Position numbers and translations under genes: made by a program. From assembly GCA_963995525.1 (NCBI GenBank), contig OZ023214.1, positions 14,785,260 through 14,849,259 on the forward strand: a stretch of 64,000 bases of DNA, read 5' to 3'. The stretch is from Escarpia spicata. Taxonomy: Eukaryota > Annelida > Polychaeta > Sabellida > Siboglinidae. A model generated the notes under the pieces. That model saw only the letters and a list, made by a program, of their open reading frames with translations. It did not search any database and had not been told where the DNA came from. Below are positions 1 through 11,518 of the stretch, piece after piece (the first letter of the stretch is position 1; each line of letters opens with the position of its first letter).

Positions 1-15
1 CTTTTTTCGGCGGAG

Positions 16-1286
16 GGATCCTGAATGTGGTCTTACCCCAAATAGATGTTCTGCATGTTACAAATCTTCACGAAGGCTAGACTGATATCAAGCTACACAC
101 ATAACTAGATTAACCACAAATGGGAATGCATGTTACCGTTTTATCTCCGTCACTTAAGTTACAAGAACATATTACGTAAGTTATAGGTGTGAAAACTCAT
201 CCCCATTTGATGTTTTATCTTGTCTAAAGCAGCAGTACATTCAGTACTCACGAAACAAACATATCCCATGTCAAAGTGTTCGAACAAAATTTATGCATAT
301 CACAGCATAACGGTATTTTAAGTGCACTTTTTTCGGCGGACGGATCCTTAATGTGGTCTTACCCCAAATAGATGTTTTGCATGTTACAAATCTTCACGAA
401 GGCTAGACTGATATCAAACTACACAAATAACTAGATTAACCACAAATGGGAATGCATGTTACCGTTTTTTCTCCGTCACGTAAGTTACAAGAACATATTA
501 CGTAAGTTATAGGTGTGAAAACTCATCCCCATTTGATGTTTTATCTTGTCTAAAGCAGGAGTACATTCAGTACTCACGAGACAAACATGTCCCATGTCAA
601 AGTGTTCGAACAAAATTTATGCATATCACAGCATAACGGTATTTTAAGTGCACTTTTTTCGGCGGACGGATCCTTAATGTGGTCTTACCCCAAATATATG
701 TTTTGCATGTTACAAATCTTCACGAAGGCTATACTGATATCAAGCTACACACATATCTAGATTAACCACAAATGGGAATGCATGTTACCGTTTTATCTCC
801 GTCACGTAAGTTACAAGAACATATTACGTAAGTTATAGGTGTGGAAACTCATCCCCTTTTGATGTTTTATCTTGTCTAAAGCAGCAGTACATTCAGTACT
901 CACGAGACAAACATGTCCCATGTCATAGTGTTCGAACCAAATTTACACATATAACAGAAAACGGTATTTTAAGTGCACTTTTTTCGGCGGAGGGATCCTG
1001 AATGTGGTCTTACCCCAAATAGATGTTCTGCATGTTACAAATCTTCACGAAGGCTAGACTGATATCAAGCTACACACATAACTAGATTAACCACAAATGG
1101 GAATGCATGTTACCGTTTTATCTCCGTCACGTAAGTTACAAGAACATATTACGTAAGTTATAGGTGTGAAAACTCATCCCCATTTGATGTTTTATCTTGT
1201 CTAAAGCAGCAGTACATTCAGTACTCACGAGACAAACATGTCCCATGTCAAATTGTTCGAACAAAAGTGCACTTTTTTCGGCGGAC
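16..1286. repeat. 1271-bp four-monomer core, copy 1
   Basis: Order of types: a (CGAAACAAACATATCCC), b (ATCAAACTACACAAATAAC, TTTTTTCTCC, GCAGGAG), c (AATATATG, GGCTATACTG, CATAGTG, class B end), d (GGAGGG start, CAAATTG, 294 bp). Spacings are 326, 326, 325, 294. Type a here carries CACTTAAG. Confidence 0.88.
993..1286. repeat. 294-bp deletion monomer (first copy)
   Basis: Compared with the consensus, 32 bp (monomer positions 275-306, from TTTATGC to TTTTAA) are missing, so GTTCGAACAAAA joins directly to GTGCAC at 1266. Two A's of microhomology make the breakpoint ambiguous by 2 bp. All eight 294-bp monomers share this junction and the linked variant CAAATTG, so they descend from one deletion event. 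Full-length monomers with CAAATTG at ~12427 and ~15978 may be the parental form or recombinants. Confidence 0.93.
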
Positions 1287-1611
1287 GGATCCTTAATGTG
1301 GTCTTACCCCAAATAGATGTTCTGCATGTTACAAATCTTCACGAAGGCTAGACTGATATCAAGCTACACACATAACTAGATTAACCACAAATGGGAATGC
1401 ATGTTACCGTTTTATCTCCGTCACGTAAGTTACAAGAACATATTACGTAAGTTATAGGTGTGAAAACTCATCCCCATTTGATGTTTTATCTTGTCTAAAG
1501 CAGCAGTACATTCAGTACTCACGAGACAAACATGTCCCATGTCATAGTGTTCGAACCAAATTTATACATATAACAGAAAACGGTATTTTAAGTGCACTTT
1601 TTTCGGCGGAG

Positions 1612-2882
1612 GGATCCTGAATGTGGTCTTACCCCAAATAGATGTTCTGCATGTTACAAATCTTCACGAAGGCTAGACTGATATCAAGCTACACACATAA
1701 CTAGATTAACCACAAATGGGAATGCATGTTACCGTTTTATCTCCGTCACGTAAGTTACAAGAACATATTACGTAAGTTATAGGTGTGAAAACTCATCCCC
1801 ATTTGATGTTTTATCTTGTCTAAAGCAGCAGTACATTCAGTACTCACGAAACAAACATATCCCATGTCAAAGTGTTCGAACAAAATTTATGCATATCACA
1901 GCATAACGGTATTTTAAGTGCACTTTTTTCGGCGGACGGATCCTTAATGTGGTCTTACCCCAAATAGATGTTTTGCATGTTACAAATCTTCACGAAGGCT
2001 AGACTGATATCAAACTACACAAATAACTAGATTAACCACAAATGGGAATGCATGTTACCGTTTTTTCTCCGTCACGTAAGTTACAAGAACATATTACGTA
2101 AGTTATAGGTGTGAAAACTCATCCCCATTTGATGTTTTATCTTGTCTAAAGCAGGAGTACATTCAGTACTCACGAGACAAACATGTCCCATGTCAAAGTG
2201 TTCGAACAAAATTTATGCATATCACAGCATAACGGTATTTTAAGTGCACTTTTTTCGGCGGACGGATCCTTAATGTGGTCTTACCCCAAATATATGTTTT
2301 GCATGTTACAAATCTTCACGAAGGCTATACTGATATCAAGCTACACACATAACTAGATTAACCACAAATGGGAATGCATGTTACCGTTTTATCTCCGTCA
2401 CGTAAGTTACAAGAACATATTACGTAAGTTATAGGTGTGGAAACTCATCCCCTTTTGATGTTTTATCTTGTCTAAAGCAGCAGTACATTCAGTACTCACG
2501 AGACAAACATGTCCCATGTCATAGTGTTCGAACCAAATTTATACATATAACAGAAAACGGTATTTTAAGTGCACTTTTTTCGGCGGAGGGATCCTGAATG
2601 TGGTCTTACCCCAAATAGATGTTCTGCATGTTACAAATCTTCACGAAGGCTAGACTGATATCAAGCTACACACATAACTAGATTAACCACAAATGGGAAT
2701 GCATGTTACCGTTTTATCTCCGTCACGTAAGTTACAAGAACATATTACGTAAGTTATAGGTGTGAAAACTCATCCCCATTTGATGTTTTATCTTGTCTAA
2801 AGCAGCAGTACATTCAGTACTCACGAGACAAACATGTCCCATGTCAAATTGTTCGAACAAAAGTGCACTTTTTTCGGCGGAC
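1612..2882. repeat. 1271-bp four-monomer core, copy 2
   Basis: Same a-b-c-d order with spacings 326, 326, 325, 294, inside copy 1 of the 3519-bp HOR. Type a has the regular CACGTAAG rather than CACTTAAG. Confidence 0.88.
2589..2882. repeat. 294-bp deletion monomer, end of core copy 2
   Basis: Deletion junction at about 2862, GGAGGG start, followed by a GCAGGAG monomer rather than the CATAGTG monomer that follows the first copy. Confidence 0.93.
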
Positions 2883-4511
2883 GGATCCTTAATGTGGTCT
2901 TACCCCAAATAGATGTTTTGCATGTTACAAATCTTCACGAAGGCTAGACTGATATCAAGCTACACACATAACTAGATTAACCACAAATGGGAATGCATGT
3001 TACCGTTTTATCTCCGTCACGTAAGTTACAAGAACATATTACGTAAGTTATAGGTGTGAAAACTCATCCCCATTTGATGTTTTATCTTGTCTAAAGCAGG
3101 AGTACATTCAGTACTCACGAGACAAACATGTCCCATGTCAAAGTGTTCGAACAAAATTTATGCATATCACAGCATAACGGTATTTTAAGTGCACTTTTTT
3201 CGGCGGACGGATCCTTAATGTGGTCTTACCCCAAATATATGTTTTGCATGTTACAAATCTTCACGAAGGCTATACTGATATCAAGCTACACACATAACTA
3301 GATTAACCACAAATGGGAATGCATGTTACCGTTTTATCTCCGTCACGTAAGTTACAAGAACATATTACGTAAGTTATAGGTGTGAAAACTCATCCCCTTT
3401 TGATGTTTTATCTTGTCTAAAGCAGCAGTACATTCAGTACTCACGAGACAAACATTTCCCATGTCATAGTGTTCGAACCAAATTTATACATATAACAGAA
3501 AACGGTATTTTAAGTGCACTCTTTTCGGCGGAGGGATCCTGAATGTGGTCTTACCCCAAATAGATGTTCTGCATGTTACAAATCTTCAAGAAGGCTAGAC
3601 TGATATCAAGCTACACACATAACTAGATTAACCACAAATGGGAATGCATGTTACCGTTTTATCTCCGTCACGTAAGTTACAAGAACATATTACGTAAGTT
3701 ATAGGTGTGAAAACTCATCCCCTTTTGATGTTTTATCTTGTCTAAAGCAGCAGTACATTCAGTACTCACGAGACAAACATGTCCCATGTCAAAGTGTTCG
3801 AACAAAATTTATGCATATCACAGCATAACGGTAGTTTAAGTGCACTTTTTTCGGCGGATGGATCCTTAATGTGGTCTTACCCCAAATAGATGTTTTGCAT
3901 GTTACAAATCTTCATGAAGGCTAGACTGAAATCAAGCTACATACATAACTAGATTAACCACAAATTGGAATGCATGTTACCGTTTTATCTCCGTCACGTA
4001 AGTTACAAGAACATATTACGTAAGTTATAGGTGTGAAAACTCATCCCCATTTGATGTTTTATGTTGTCTAAAGCAGCAGTACATTCAGTACTCACGAGAC
4101 AAACATGTCCCATGTCAAAGTGTTCGAACAAAATTTATGCATATCACAGCATAACGGAATTTTAAGTGCACTTTTTTCGGCGGACGGATCCTTAATGTGG
4201 TCTTACCCCAAATAGATGTTTTGCATGTTACAAATCTTCACGAAGGCTAGACTGATATCAAGCTACACACATAACTAGATTAACCACACATGGGAATGCA
4301 TGTTACCGTTTTATCTCCGTCACGTAAGTTACAAGAACATATTACGTAAGTTATAGGTGTGAAAACTCATCCCCATATGATGTTTTATCGTGTCTAAAGC
4401 AGCAGTACCTTCAGTACTCACGAGACAAACATGTCCCATGTCAAAGTGTTCGAACAAAATGTATGCATATCACAGCATAACGGTATTTTAAGTGCACTTT
4501 TTTCGGCGGAC

Positions 4512-4805
4512 GGATCCTTAATGTGGTCTTACCCCAAATATATGTTTTGCATGTTACAAATCTTCACGAAGGCTAGACTGATATCAAGCTACACACATAA
4601 CTAGATTAACCACAAATGGGAATGCATGTTACCGTTTTATCTCCGTCACGTAAGTTACAAGAACATATTACGTAAGTTATAGGTGTGAAAACTCATCCCC
4701 ATTTGATGTTTTATCTTGTCTAAAGCAGCAGTACATTCAGTACTCACGAGACAAACATGTCCCATGTCAAATTGTTCGAACAAAAGTGCACTTTTTTCGG
4801 CGGAC
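4512..4805. repeat. 294-bp deletion monomer with GGACGG start
   Basis: Has the deletion and CAAATTG, but its start is GGACGGATCCTTAATG with AATATATG. It is a mosaic: left half from another monomer type, right half from the deletion type. It forms the junction of the two 3519-bp HOR copies. Confidence 0.92.
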
Positions 4806-5130
4806 GGATCCTTAATGTGGTCTTACCCCAAATAGATGTTCTGCATGTTACAAATCTTCACGAAGGCTAGACTGATATCAAGCTACACACATAACTAGAT
4901 TAACCACAAATGGGAATGCATGTTACCGTTTTATCTCCGTCACGTAAGTTACAAGAACATATTACGTAAGTTATAGGTGTGAAAACTCATCCCCATTTGA
5001 TGTTTTATCTTGTCTAAAGCAGCAGTACATTCAGTACTCACGAGACAAACATGTCCCATGTCATAGTGTTCGAACCAAATTTATACATATAACAGAAAAC
5101 GGTATTTTAAGTGCACTTTTTTCGGCGGAG

Positions 5131-6401
5131 GGATCCTGAATGTGGTCTTACCCCAAATAGATGTTCTGCATGTTACAAATCTTCACGAAGGCTAGACTGA
5201 TATCAAGCTACACACATAACTAGATTAACCACAAATGGGAATGCATGTTACCGTTTTATCTCCGTCACGTAAGTTACAAGAACATATTACGTAAGTTATA
5301 GGTGTGAAAACTCATCCCCATTTGATGTTTTATCTTGTCTAAAGCAGCAGTACATTCAGTACTCACGAAACAAACATATCCCATGTCAAAGTGTTCGAAC
5401 AAAATTTATGCATATCACAGCATAACGGTATTTTAAGTGCACTTTTTTCGGCGGACGGATCCTTAATGTGGTCTTACCCCAAATAGATGTTTTGCATGTT
5501 ACAAATCTTCACGAAGGCTAGACTGATATCAAACTACACAAATAACTAGATTAACCACAAATGGGAATGCATGTTACCGTTTTTTCTCCGTCACGTAAGT
5601 TACAAGAACATATTACGTAAGTTATAGGTGTGAAAACTCATCCCCATTTGATGTTTTATCTTGTCTAAAGCAGGAGTACATTCAGTACTCACGAGACAAA
5701 CATGTCCCATGTCAAAGTGTTCGAACAAAATGTATGCATATCACAGCATAACGGTATTTTAAGTGCACTTTTTTCGGCGGACGGATCCTTAATGTGGTCT
5801 TACCCCAAATATATGTTTTGCATGTTACAAATCTTCACGAAGGCTATACTGATATCAAGCTACACACATAACTAGATTAACCACAAATGGGAATGCATGT
5901 TACCGTTTTATCTCCGTCACGTAAGTTACAAGAACATATTACGTAAGTTATAGGTGTGGAAACTCATCCCCTTTTGATGTTTTATCTTGTCTAAAGCAGC
6001 AGTACATTCAGTACTCACGAGACAAACATGTCCCATGTCATAGTGTTCGAACCAAATTTATACATATAACAGAAAACGGTATTTTAAGTGCACTTTTTTC
6101 GGCGGAGGGATCCTGAATGTGGTCTTACCCCAAATAGATGTTCTGCATGTTACAAATCTTCACGAAGGCTAGACTGATATCAAGCTACACACATAACTAG
6201 ATTAACCACAAATGGGAATGCATGTTACCGTTTTATCTCCGTCACGTAAGTTACAAGAACATATTACGTAAGTTATAGGTGTGAAAACTCATCCCCATTT
6301 GATGTTTTATCTTGTCTAAAGCAGCAGTACATTCAGTACTCACGAGACAAACATGTCCCATGTCAAATTGTTCGAACAAAAGTGCACTTTTTTCGGCGGA
6401 C
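5131..6401. repeat. 1271-bp four-monomer core, copy 3
   Basis: The partner of the 1612 copy, moved by exactly 3519 bp in the HOR duplication. Its type b ends in AAAATGTATGC, the only difference I noted from the 1612 copy. Confidence 0.88.
6108..6401. repeat. 294-bp deletion monomer, end of core copy 3
   Basis: Exact counterpart of the 2589 copy at +3519 bp. Confidence 0.93.
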
Positions 6402-8356
6402 GGATCCTTAATGTGGTCTTACCCCAAATAGATGTTTTGCATGTTACAAATCTTCACGAAGGCTAGACTGATATCAAGCTACACACATAACTAGATTAAC
6501 CACAAATGGGAATGCATGTTACCGTTTTATCTCCGTCACGTAAGTTACAAGAACATATTACGTAAGTTATAGGTGTGAAAACTCATCCCCATTTGATGTT
6601 TTATCTTGTCTAAAGCAGGAGTACATTCAGTACTCACGAGACAAACATGTCCCATGTCAAAGTGTTCGAACAAAATTTATGCATATCACAGCATAACGGT
6701 ATTTTAAGTGCACTTTTTTCGGCGGACGGATCCTTAATGTGGTCTTACCCCAAATATATGTTTTGCATGTTACAAATCTTCACGAAGGCTATACTGATAT
6801 CAAGCTACACACATAACTAGATTAACCACAAATGGGAATGCATGTTACCGTTTTATCTCCGTCACGTAAGTTACAAGAACATATTACGTAAGTTATAGGT
6901 GTGAAAACTCATCCCCTTTTGATGTTTTATCTTGTCTAAAGCAGCAGTACATTCAGTACTCACGAGACAAACATTTCCCATGTCATAGTGTTCGAACCAA
7001 ATTTATACATATAACAGAAAACGGTATTTTAAGTGCACTCTTTTCGGCGGAGGGATCCTGAATGTGGTCTTACCCCAAATAGATGTTCTGCATGTTACAA
7101 ATCTTCAAGAAGGCTAGACTGATATCAAGCTACACACATAACTAGATTAACCACAAATGGGAATGCATGTTACCGTTTTATCTCCGTCACGTAAGTTACA
7201 AGAACATATTACGTAAGTTATAGGTGTGAAAACTCATCCCCTTTTGATGTTTTATCTTGTCTAAAGCAGCAGTACATTCAGTACTCACGAGACAAACATG
7301 TCCCATGTCAAAGTGTTCGAACAAAATTTATGCATATCACAGCATAACGGTAGTTTAAGTGCACTTTTTTCGGCGGATGGATCCTTAATGTGGTCTTACC
7401 CCAAATAGATGTTTTGCATGTTACAAATCTTCATGAAGGCTAGACTGAAATCAAGCTACATACATAACTAGATTAACCACAAATGGGAATGCATGTTACC
7501 GTTTTATCTCCGTCACGTAAGTTACAAGAACATATTACGTAAGTTATAGGTGTGAAAACTCATCCCCATTTGATGTTTTATGTTGTCTAAAGCAGCAGTA
7601 CATTCAGTACTCACGAGACAAACATGTCCCATGTCAAAGTGTTCGAACACAATTTATGCATATCACAGCATAACGGAATTTTAAGTGCACTTTTTTCGGC
7701 GGACGGATCCTTAATGTGGTCTTACCCCAAATAGATGTTTTGCATGTTACAAATCTTCACGAAGGCTAGACTGATATCAAGCTACACACATAACTAGATT
7801 AACCACACATGGGAATGCATGTTACCGTTTTATCTCCGTCACGTAAGTTACAAGAACATATTACGTAAGTTATAGGTGTGAAAACTCATCCCCATATGAT
7901 GTTTTATCGTGTCTAAAGCAGCAGTACCTTCAGTACTCACGAGACAAACATGTCCCATGTCAAAGTGTTCGAACAAAATGTATGCATATCACAGCATAAC
8001 GGTATTTTAAGTGCACTTTTTTCGGCGGACGGATCCTTAATGTGGTCTTACCCCAAATATATGTTTTGCATGTTACAAATCTTCACGAAGGCTAGACTGA
8101 TATCAAGCTACACACATAACTAGATTAACCACAAATGGGAATGCATGTTACCGTTTTATCTCCGTCACGTAAGTTACAAGAACATATTACGTAAGTTATA
8201 GGTGTGAAAACTCATCCCCATTTGATGTTTTATCTTGTCTAAAGCAGCAGTACATTCAGTACTCACGAGACAAACAGGTCCCATGTCAAAGGGTTCGAAC
8301 AAAATTTATGCATAACACAGCATAACGGTATTTTAAGTGCACTTTTTTCGGCGGAC

Positions 8357-9627
8357 GGATCCTTAATGTGGTCTTACCCCAAATAGATGTTTTGCATGTT
8401 ACAAATCTTCACGAAGGCTAGACTGATATCAAGCTACACACATAACTAGATTAACCACAAATGGGAATGCATGTTACCGTTTTATCTCCGTCACTTAAGT
8501 TACAAGAACATATTACGTAAGTTATAGGTGTGAAAACTCATCCCCATTTGATGTTTTATCTTGTCTAAAGCAGCAGTACATTCAGTACTCACGAAACAAA
8601 CATATCCCATGTCAAAGTGTTCGAACAAAATTTATGCATATCACAGCATAACGGTATTTTAAGTGCACTTTTTTCGGCGGACGGATCCTTAATGTGGTCT
8701 TACCCCAAATAGATGTTTTGCATGTTACAAATCTTCACGAAGGCTAGACTGATATCAAACTACACAAATAACTAGATTAACCACAAATGGGAATGCATGT
8801 TACCGTTTTTTCTCCGTCACGTAAGTTACAAGAACATATTACGTAAGTTATAGGTGTGAAAACTCATCCCCATTTGATGTTTTATCTTGTCTAAAGCAGG
8901 AGTACATTCAGTACTCACGAGACAAACATGTCCCATGTCAAAGTGTTCGAACAAAATTTATGCATATCACAGCATAACGGTATTTTAAGTGCACTTTTTT
9001 CGGCGGACGGATCCTTAATGTGGTCTTACCCCAAATATATGTTTTGCATGTTACAAATCTTCACGAAGGCTATACTGATATCAAGCTACACACATAACTA
9101 GATTAACCACAAATGGGAATGCATGTTACCGTTTTATCTCCATCACGTAAGTTACAAGAACATATTACGTAAGTTATAGGTGTGGAAACTCATCCCCTTT
9201 TGATGTTTTATCTTGTCTAAAGCAGCAGTACATTCAGTACTCACGAGACAAACATGTCCCATGTCATAGTGTTCGAACCAAATTTATACATATAACAGAA
9301 AACGGTATTTTAAGTGCATTTTTTTCGGCGGAGGGATCCTGAATGTGGTCTTACCCCAAATAGATGTTCTGCATGTTACAAATCTTCACGAAGGCTAGAC
9401 TGATATCAAGCTACACACATAACTAGATTAACCACAAATGGGAATGCATGTTACCGTTTTATCTCCGTCACGTAAGTTACAAGAACATATTACGTAAGTT
9501 ATAGGTGTGAAAACTCATCCCCATTTGATGTTTTATCTTGTCTAAAGCAGCAGTACATTCAGTACTCACGAGACAAACATGTCCCATGTCAAATTGTTCG
9601 AACAAAAGTGCACTTTTTTCGGCGGAC
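8357..9627. repeat. 1271-bp four-monomer core, copy 4
   Basis: An a-b-c-d block whose type a carries CACTTAAG, like the copies at 16 and 13800. Type c has CCATCACGTAAG (near 9140) and the class B junction has GTGCATTTTT (near 9316). It is followed by a second 294-bp monomer. Confidence 0.88.
9334..9627. repeat. 294-bp deletion monomer, first of a pair
   Basis: GGAGGG start with GTTCTGC, junction at about 9607, directly followed by another 294-bp monomer. This is the only adjacent pair. Confidence 0.93.
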
Positions 9628-9921
9628 GGATCCTTAATGTGGTCTTACCCCAAATAGATGTTTTGCATGTTACAAATCTTCACGAAGGCTAGACTGATAT
9701 CAAGCTACACACATAACTAGATTAACCACAAATGGGAATGCATGTTACCGTTTTATCTCCGTCACGTAAGTTACAAGAACATATTACGTAAGTTATAGGT
9801 GTGAAAACTCATCCCCATTTGATGTTTTATCTTGTCTAAAGCAGCAGTACATTCAGTACTCACGAGACAAACATGTCCCATGTCAAATTGTTCGAACAAA
9901 AGTGCACTTTTTTCGGCGGAC
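9628..9921. repeat. 294-bp deletion monomer, second of a pair
   Basis: GGACGG start with GTTTTGC, unlike its left neighbour, so it is not a simple copy of that neighbour. The right half carries the shared deletion and CAAATTG. Confidence 0.92.
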
Positions 9922-10057
9922 GGATCCTTAATGTGGTCTTACCCCAAATAGATGTTTTGCATGTTACAAATCTTCACGAAGGCTAGACTGATATCAAGCT
10001 ACACACATAACTAGATTAACCACAAATGGGAATGCATGTTACCGTTTTATCTCCGTC

Positions 10058-10089
10058 ACGTAAGTTACAAGAACATATTACGTAAGTTA
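10058..10089. repeat. Paired ACGTAAGTTA direct repeat with TTACGTAA palindrome
   Basis: Within the representative monomer the 10-mer ACGTAAGTTA occurs twice, starting 22 bp apart (10058 and 10080). The second copy sits in the perfect palindrome TTACGTAA (10078-10085). The pair is retained in nearly all monomers and lost in the three 265-bp monomers. TTACGTAA fits the known consensus for PAR/C-EBP-type bZIP proteins, but no binding can be claimed from sequence. It may simply be inherited repeat sequence. Confidence 0.6.
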
Positions 10090-10183
10090 TAGGTGTGAAA
10101 ACTCATCCCCATTTGATGTTTTATCTTGTCTAAAGCAGGAGTACATTCAGTACTCACGAGACAAACATGTCCCATGTCAAAGT

Positions 10184-10239
10184 GTTCGAACAAAATTTAT
10201 GCATATCACAGCATAACGGTATTTTAAGTGCACTTTTTT
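10184..10239 (+). other. GTTCGAAC palindrome followed by T6 run (weak Pol III-like layout)
   Basis: GTTCGAAC (10184-10191) resembles the core of a tRNA-type B box (GGTTCGANNCC) but misses the first G and at least one terminal C. A T6 run at 10234-10239 lies about 45 bp downstream, where a Pol III terminator could sit. I find no convincing A box upstream. This is a possible relic of tRNA-derived sequence, or chance. Confidence 0.15.
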
Positions 10240-10572
10240 CGGCGGACGGATCCTTAATGTGGTCTTACCCCAAATATATGTTTTGCATGTTACAAATCTT
10301 CACGAAGGCTATACTGATATCAAGCTACACACATAACTAGATTAACCACAAATGGGAATGCATGTTACCGTTTTATCTCCGTCACGTAAGTTACAAGAAC
10401 ATATTACGTAAGTTATAGGTGTGAAAACTCATCCCCTTTTGATGTTTTATCTTGTCTAAAGCAGCAGTACATTCAGTACTCACGAGACAAACATGTCCCA
10501 TGTCATAGTGTTCGAACCAAATTTATACATATAACAGAAAACGGTATTTTAAGTGCACTTTTTTCGGCGGAG

Positions 10573-11518
10573 GGATCCTGAATGTGGTCTTACCCCAAAT
10601 AGATGTTCTGCATGTTACAAATCTTCACGAAGGCTAGACTGATATCAAGCTACACACATAACTAGATTAACCACAAATGGGAATGCATGTTACCGTTTTA
10701 TCTCCGTCACGTAAGTTACAAGAACATATTACGTAAGTTATAGGTGTGAAAACTCATCCCCATTTGATGTTTTATCTTGTCTAAAGCAGCAGTACATTCA
10801 GTACTCACGAAACAAACATATCCCATGTCAAAGTGTTCGAACAAAATTTATGCATATCACAGCATAACGGTATTTTAAGTGCACTTTTTTCGGCGGACGG
10901 ATCCTTAATGTGGTCTTACCCCAAATAGATGTTTTGCATGTTACAAATCTTCACGAAGGCTAGACTGATATCAAACTACACAAATAACTAGATTAACCAC
11001 AAATGGGAATGCATGTTACCGTTTTTTCTCCGTCACGTAAGTTACAAGAACATATTACGTAAGTTATAGGTGTGAAAACTCATCCCCATTTGATGTTTTA
11101 TCTTGTCTAAAGCAGGAGTACATTCAGTACTCACGAGACAAACATGTCCCATGTCAAAGTGTTCGAACAAAATTTATGCATATCACAGCATAACGGTATT
11201 TTAAGTGCACTTTTTTCGGCGGAGGGATCCTGAATGTGGTCTTACCCCAAATAGATGTTCTGCATGTTACAAATCTTCACGAAGGCTAGACTGATATCAA
11301 GCTACACATATAACTAGATTAACCACAAATGGGAATGCATGTTACCGTTTTATCTCCGTCACGTAAGTTACAAGAACATATTACGTAAGTTATAGGTGTG
11401 AAAACTCATCCCCATTTGATGTTTTATCTTGTCTAAAGCAGCAGTACATTCAGTACTCACGAGACAAACATGTCCCATGTCAAATTGTTCGAACAAAAGT
11501 GCACTTTTTTCGGCGGAC
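10573..11518. repeat. Core block lacking one monomer (a-b-d, 946 bp)
   Basis: Type a (10573) and type b (10899) are followed directly by type d (11225, 294 bp); type c is missing. At the join a normal CAGCATAACGG end meets a GGAGGGATCCTGAATG start, a combination seen nowhere else in the window. This marks an exchange point between about monomer positions 300 and 325. Confidence 0.85.
11225..11518. repeat. 294-bp deletion monomer after the missing type c
   Basis: GGAGGG start joined to a normal upstream end; it also has CTACACATATAAC (near 11303), private to this copy. Confidence 0.92.

Larger units (their letters stand above)
1030..4548. repeat. 3519-bp (11-monomer) HOR, copy 1
   Basis: Anchor spacings from 993 read 294, 325, 326, 326, 325, 294, 326, 325, 326, 326, 326. 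The same series follows from 4512. The start is approximate: the monomer at 993 has a GGAGGG/CTGAATG start and GTTCTGC, the one at 4512 has GGACGG/CTTAATG and GTTTTGC, so the shared unit begins after about 1030. Private variants of this unit include CTTCATGAAGG, CTGAAATCAAG and CACTCTTTTC. Confidence 0.92.
4549..8067. repeat. 3519-bp (11-monomer) HOR, copy 2
   Basis: Tandem duplicate of the preceding block. I could find only three differences: CAAAATGTATGC near 5728 (against TTTATGC at 2209), CAAATGGG near 7483 (against CAAATTGG at 3964), and ACACAATTT near 7648 (against ACAAAATTT at 4130). Even rare private variants are shared, so the duplication is recent relative to monomer divergence, or an assembly artefact. 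A partial third start follows at 8031 but diverges at ACAGGTCCC near 8276. Confidence 0.92.
9922..10247. repeat. Representative near-consensus 326-bp monomer
   Basis: This copy differs from my by-eye consensus at one place (GCAGGAG instead of GCAGCAG near monomer position 216). Landmarks by monomer position: GGATCC 1-6; TGCATGTTAC at 37-46 and again at 112-121; ACGTAAGTTA at 137-146 and again at 159-168; CCCCATTTGATGTTTT 186-201; palindrome GTTCGAAC 263-270; CATAACGG 291-298; a T6 run 313-318; and GGCGGAC 320-326 closing the unit. It contains 11 CpG dinucleotides. Position 1 is a convention: with no flanking unique DNA the biological start of the repeat cannot be set. Confidence 0.95.
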
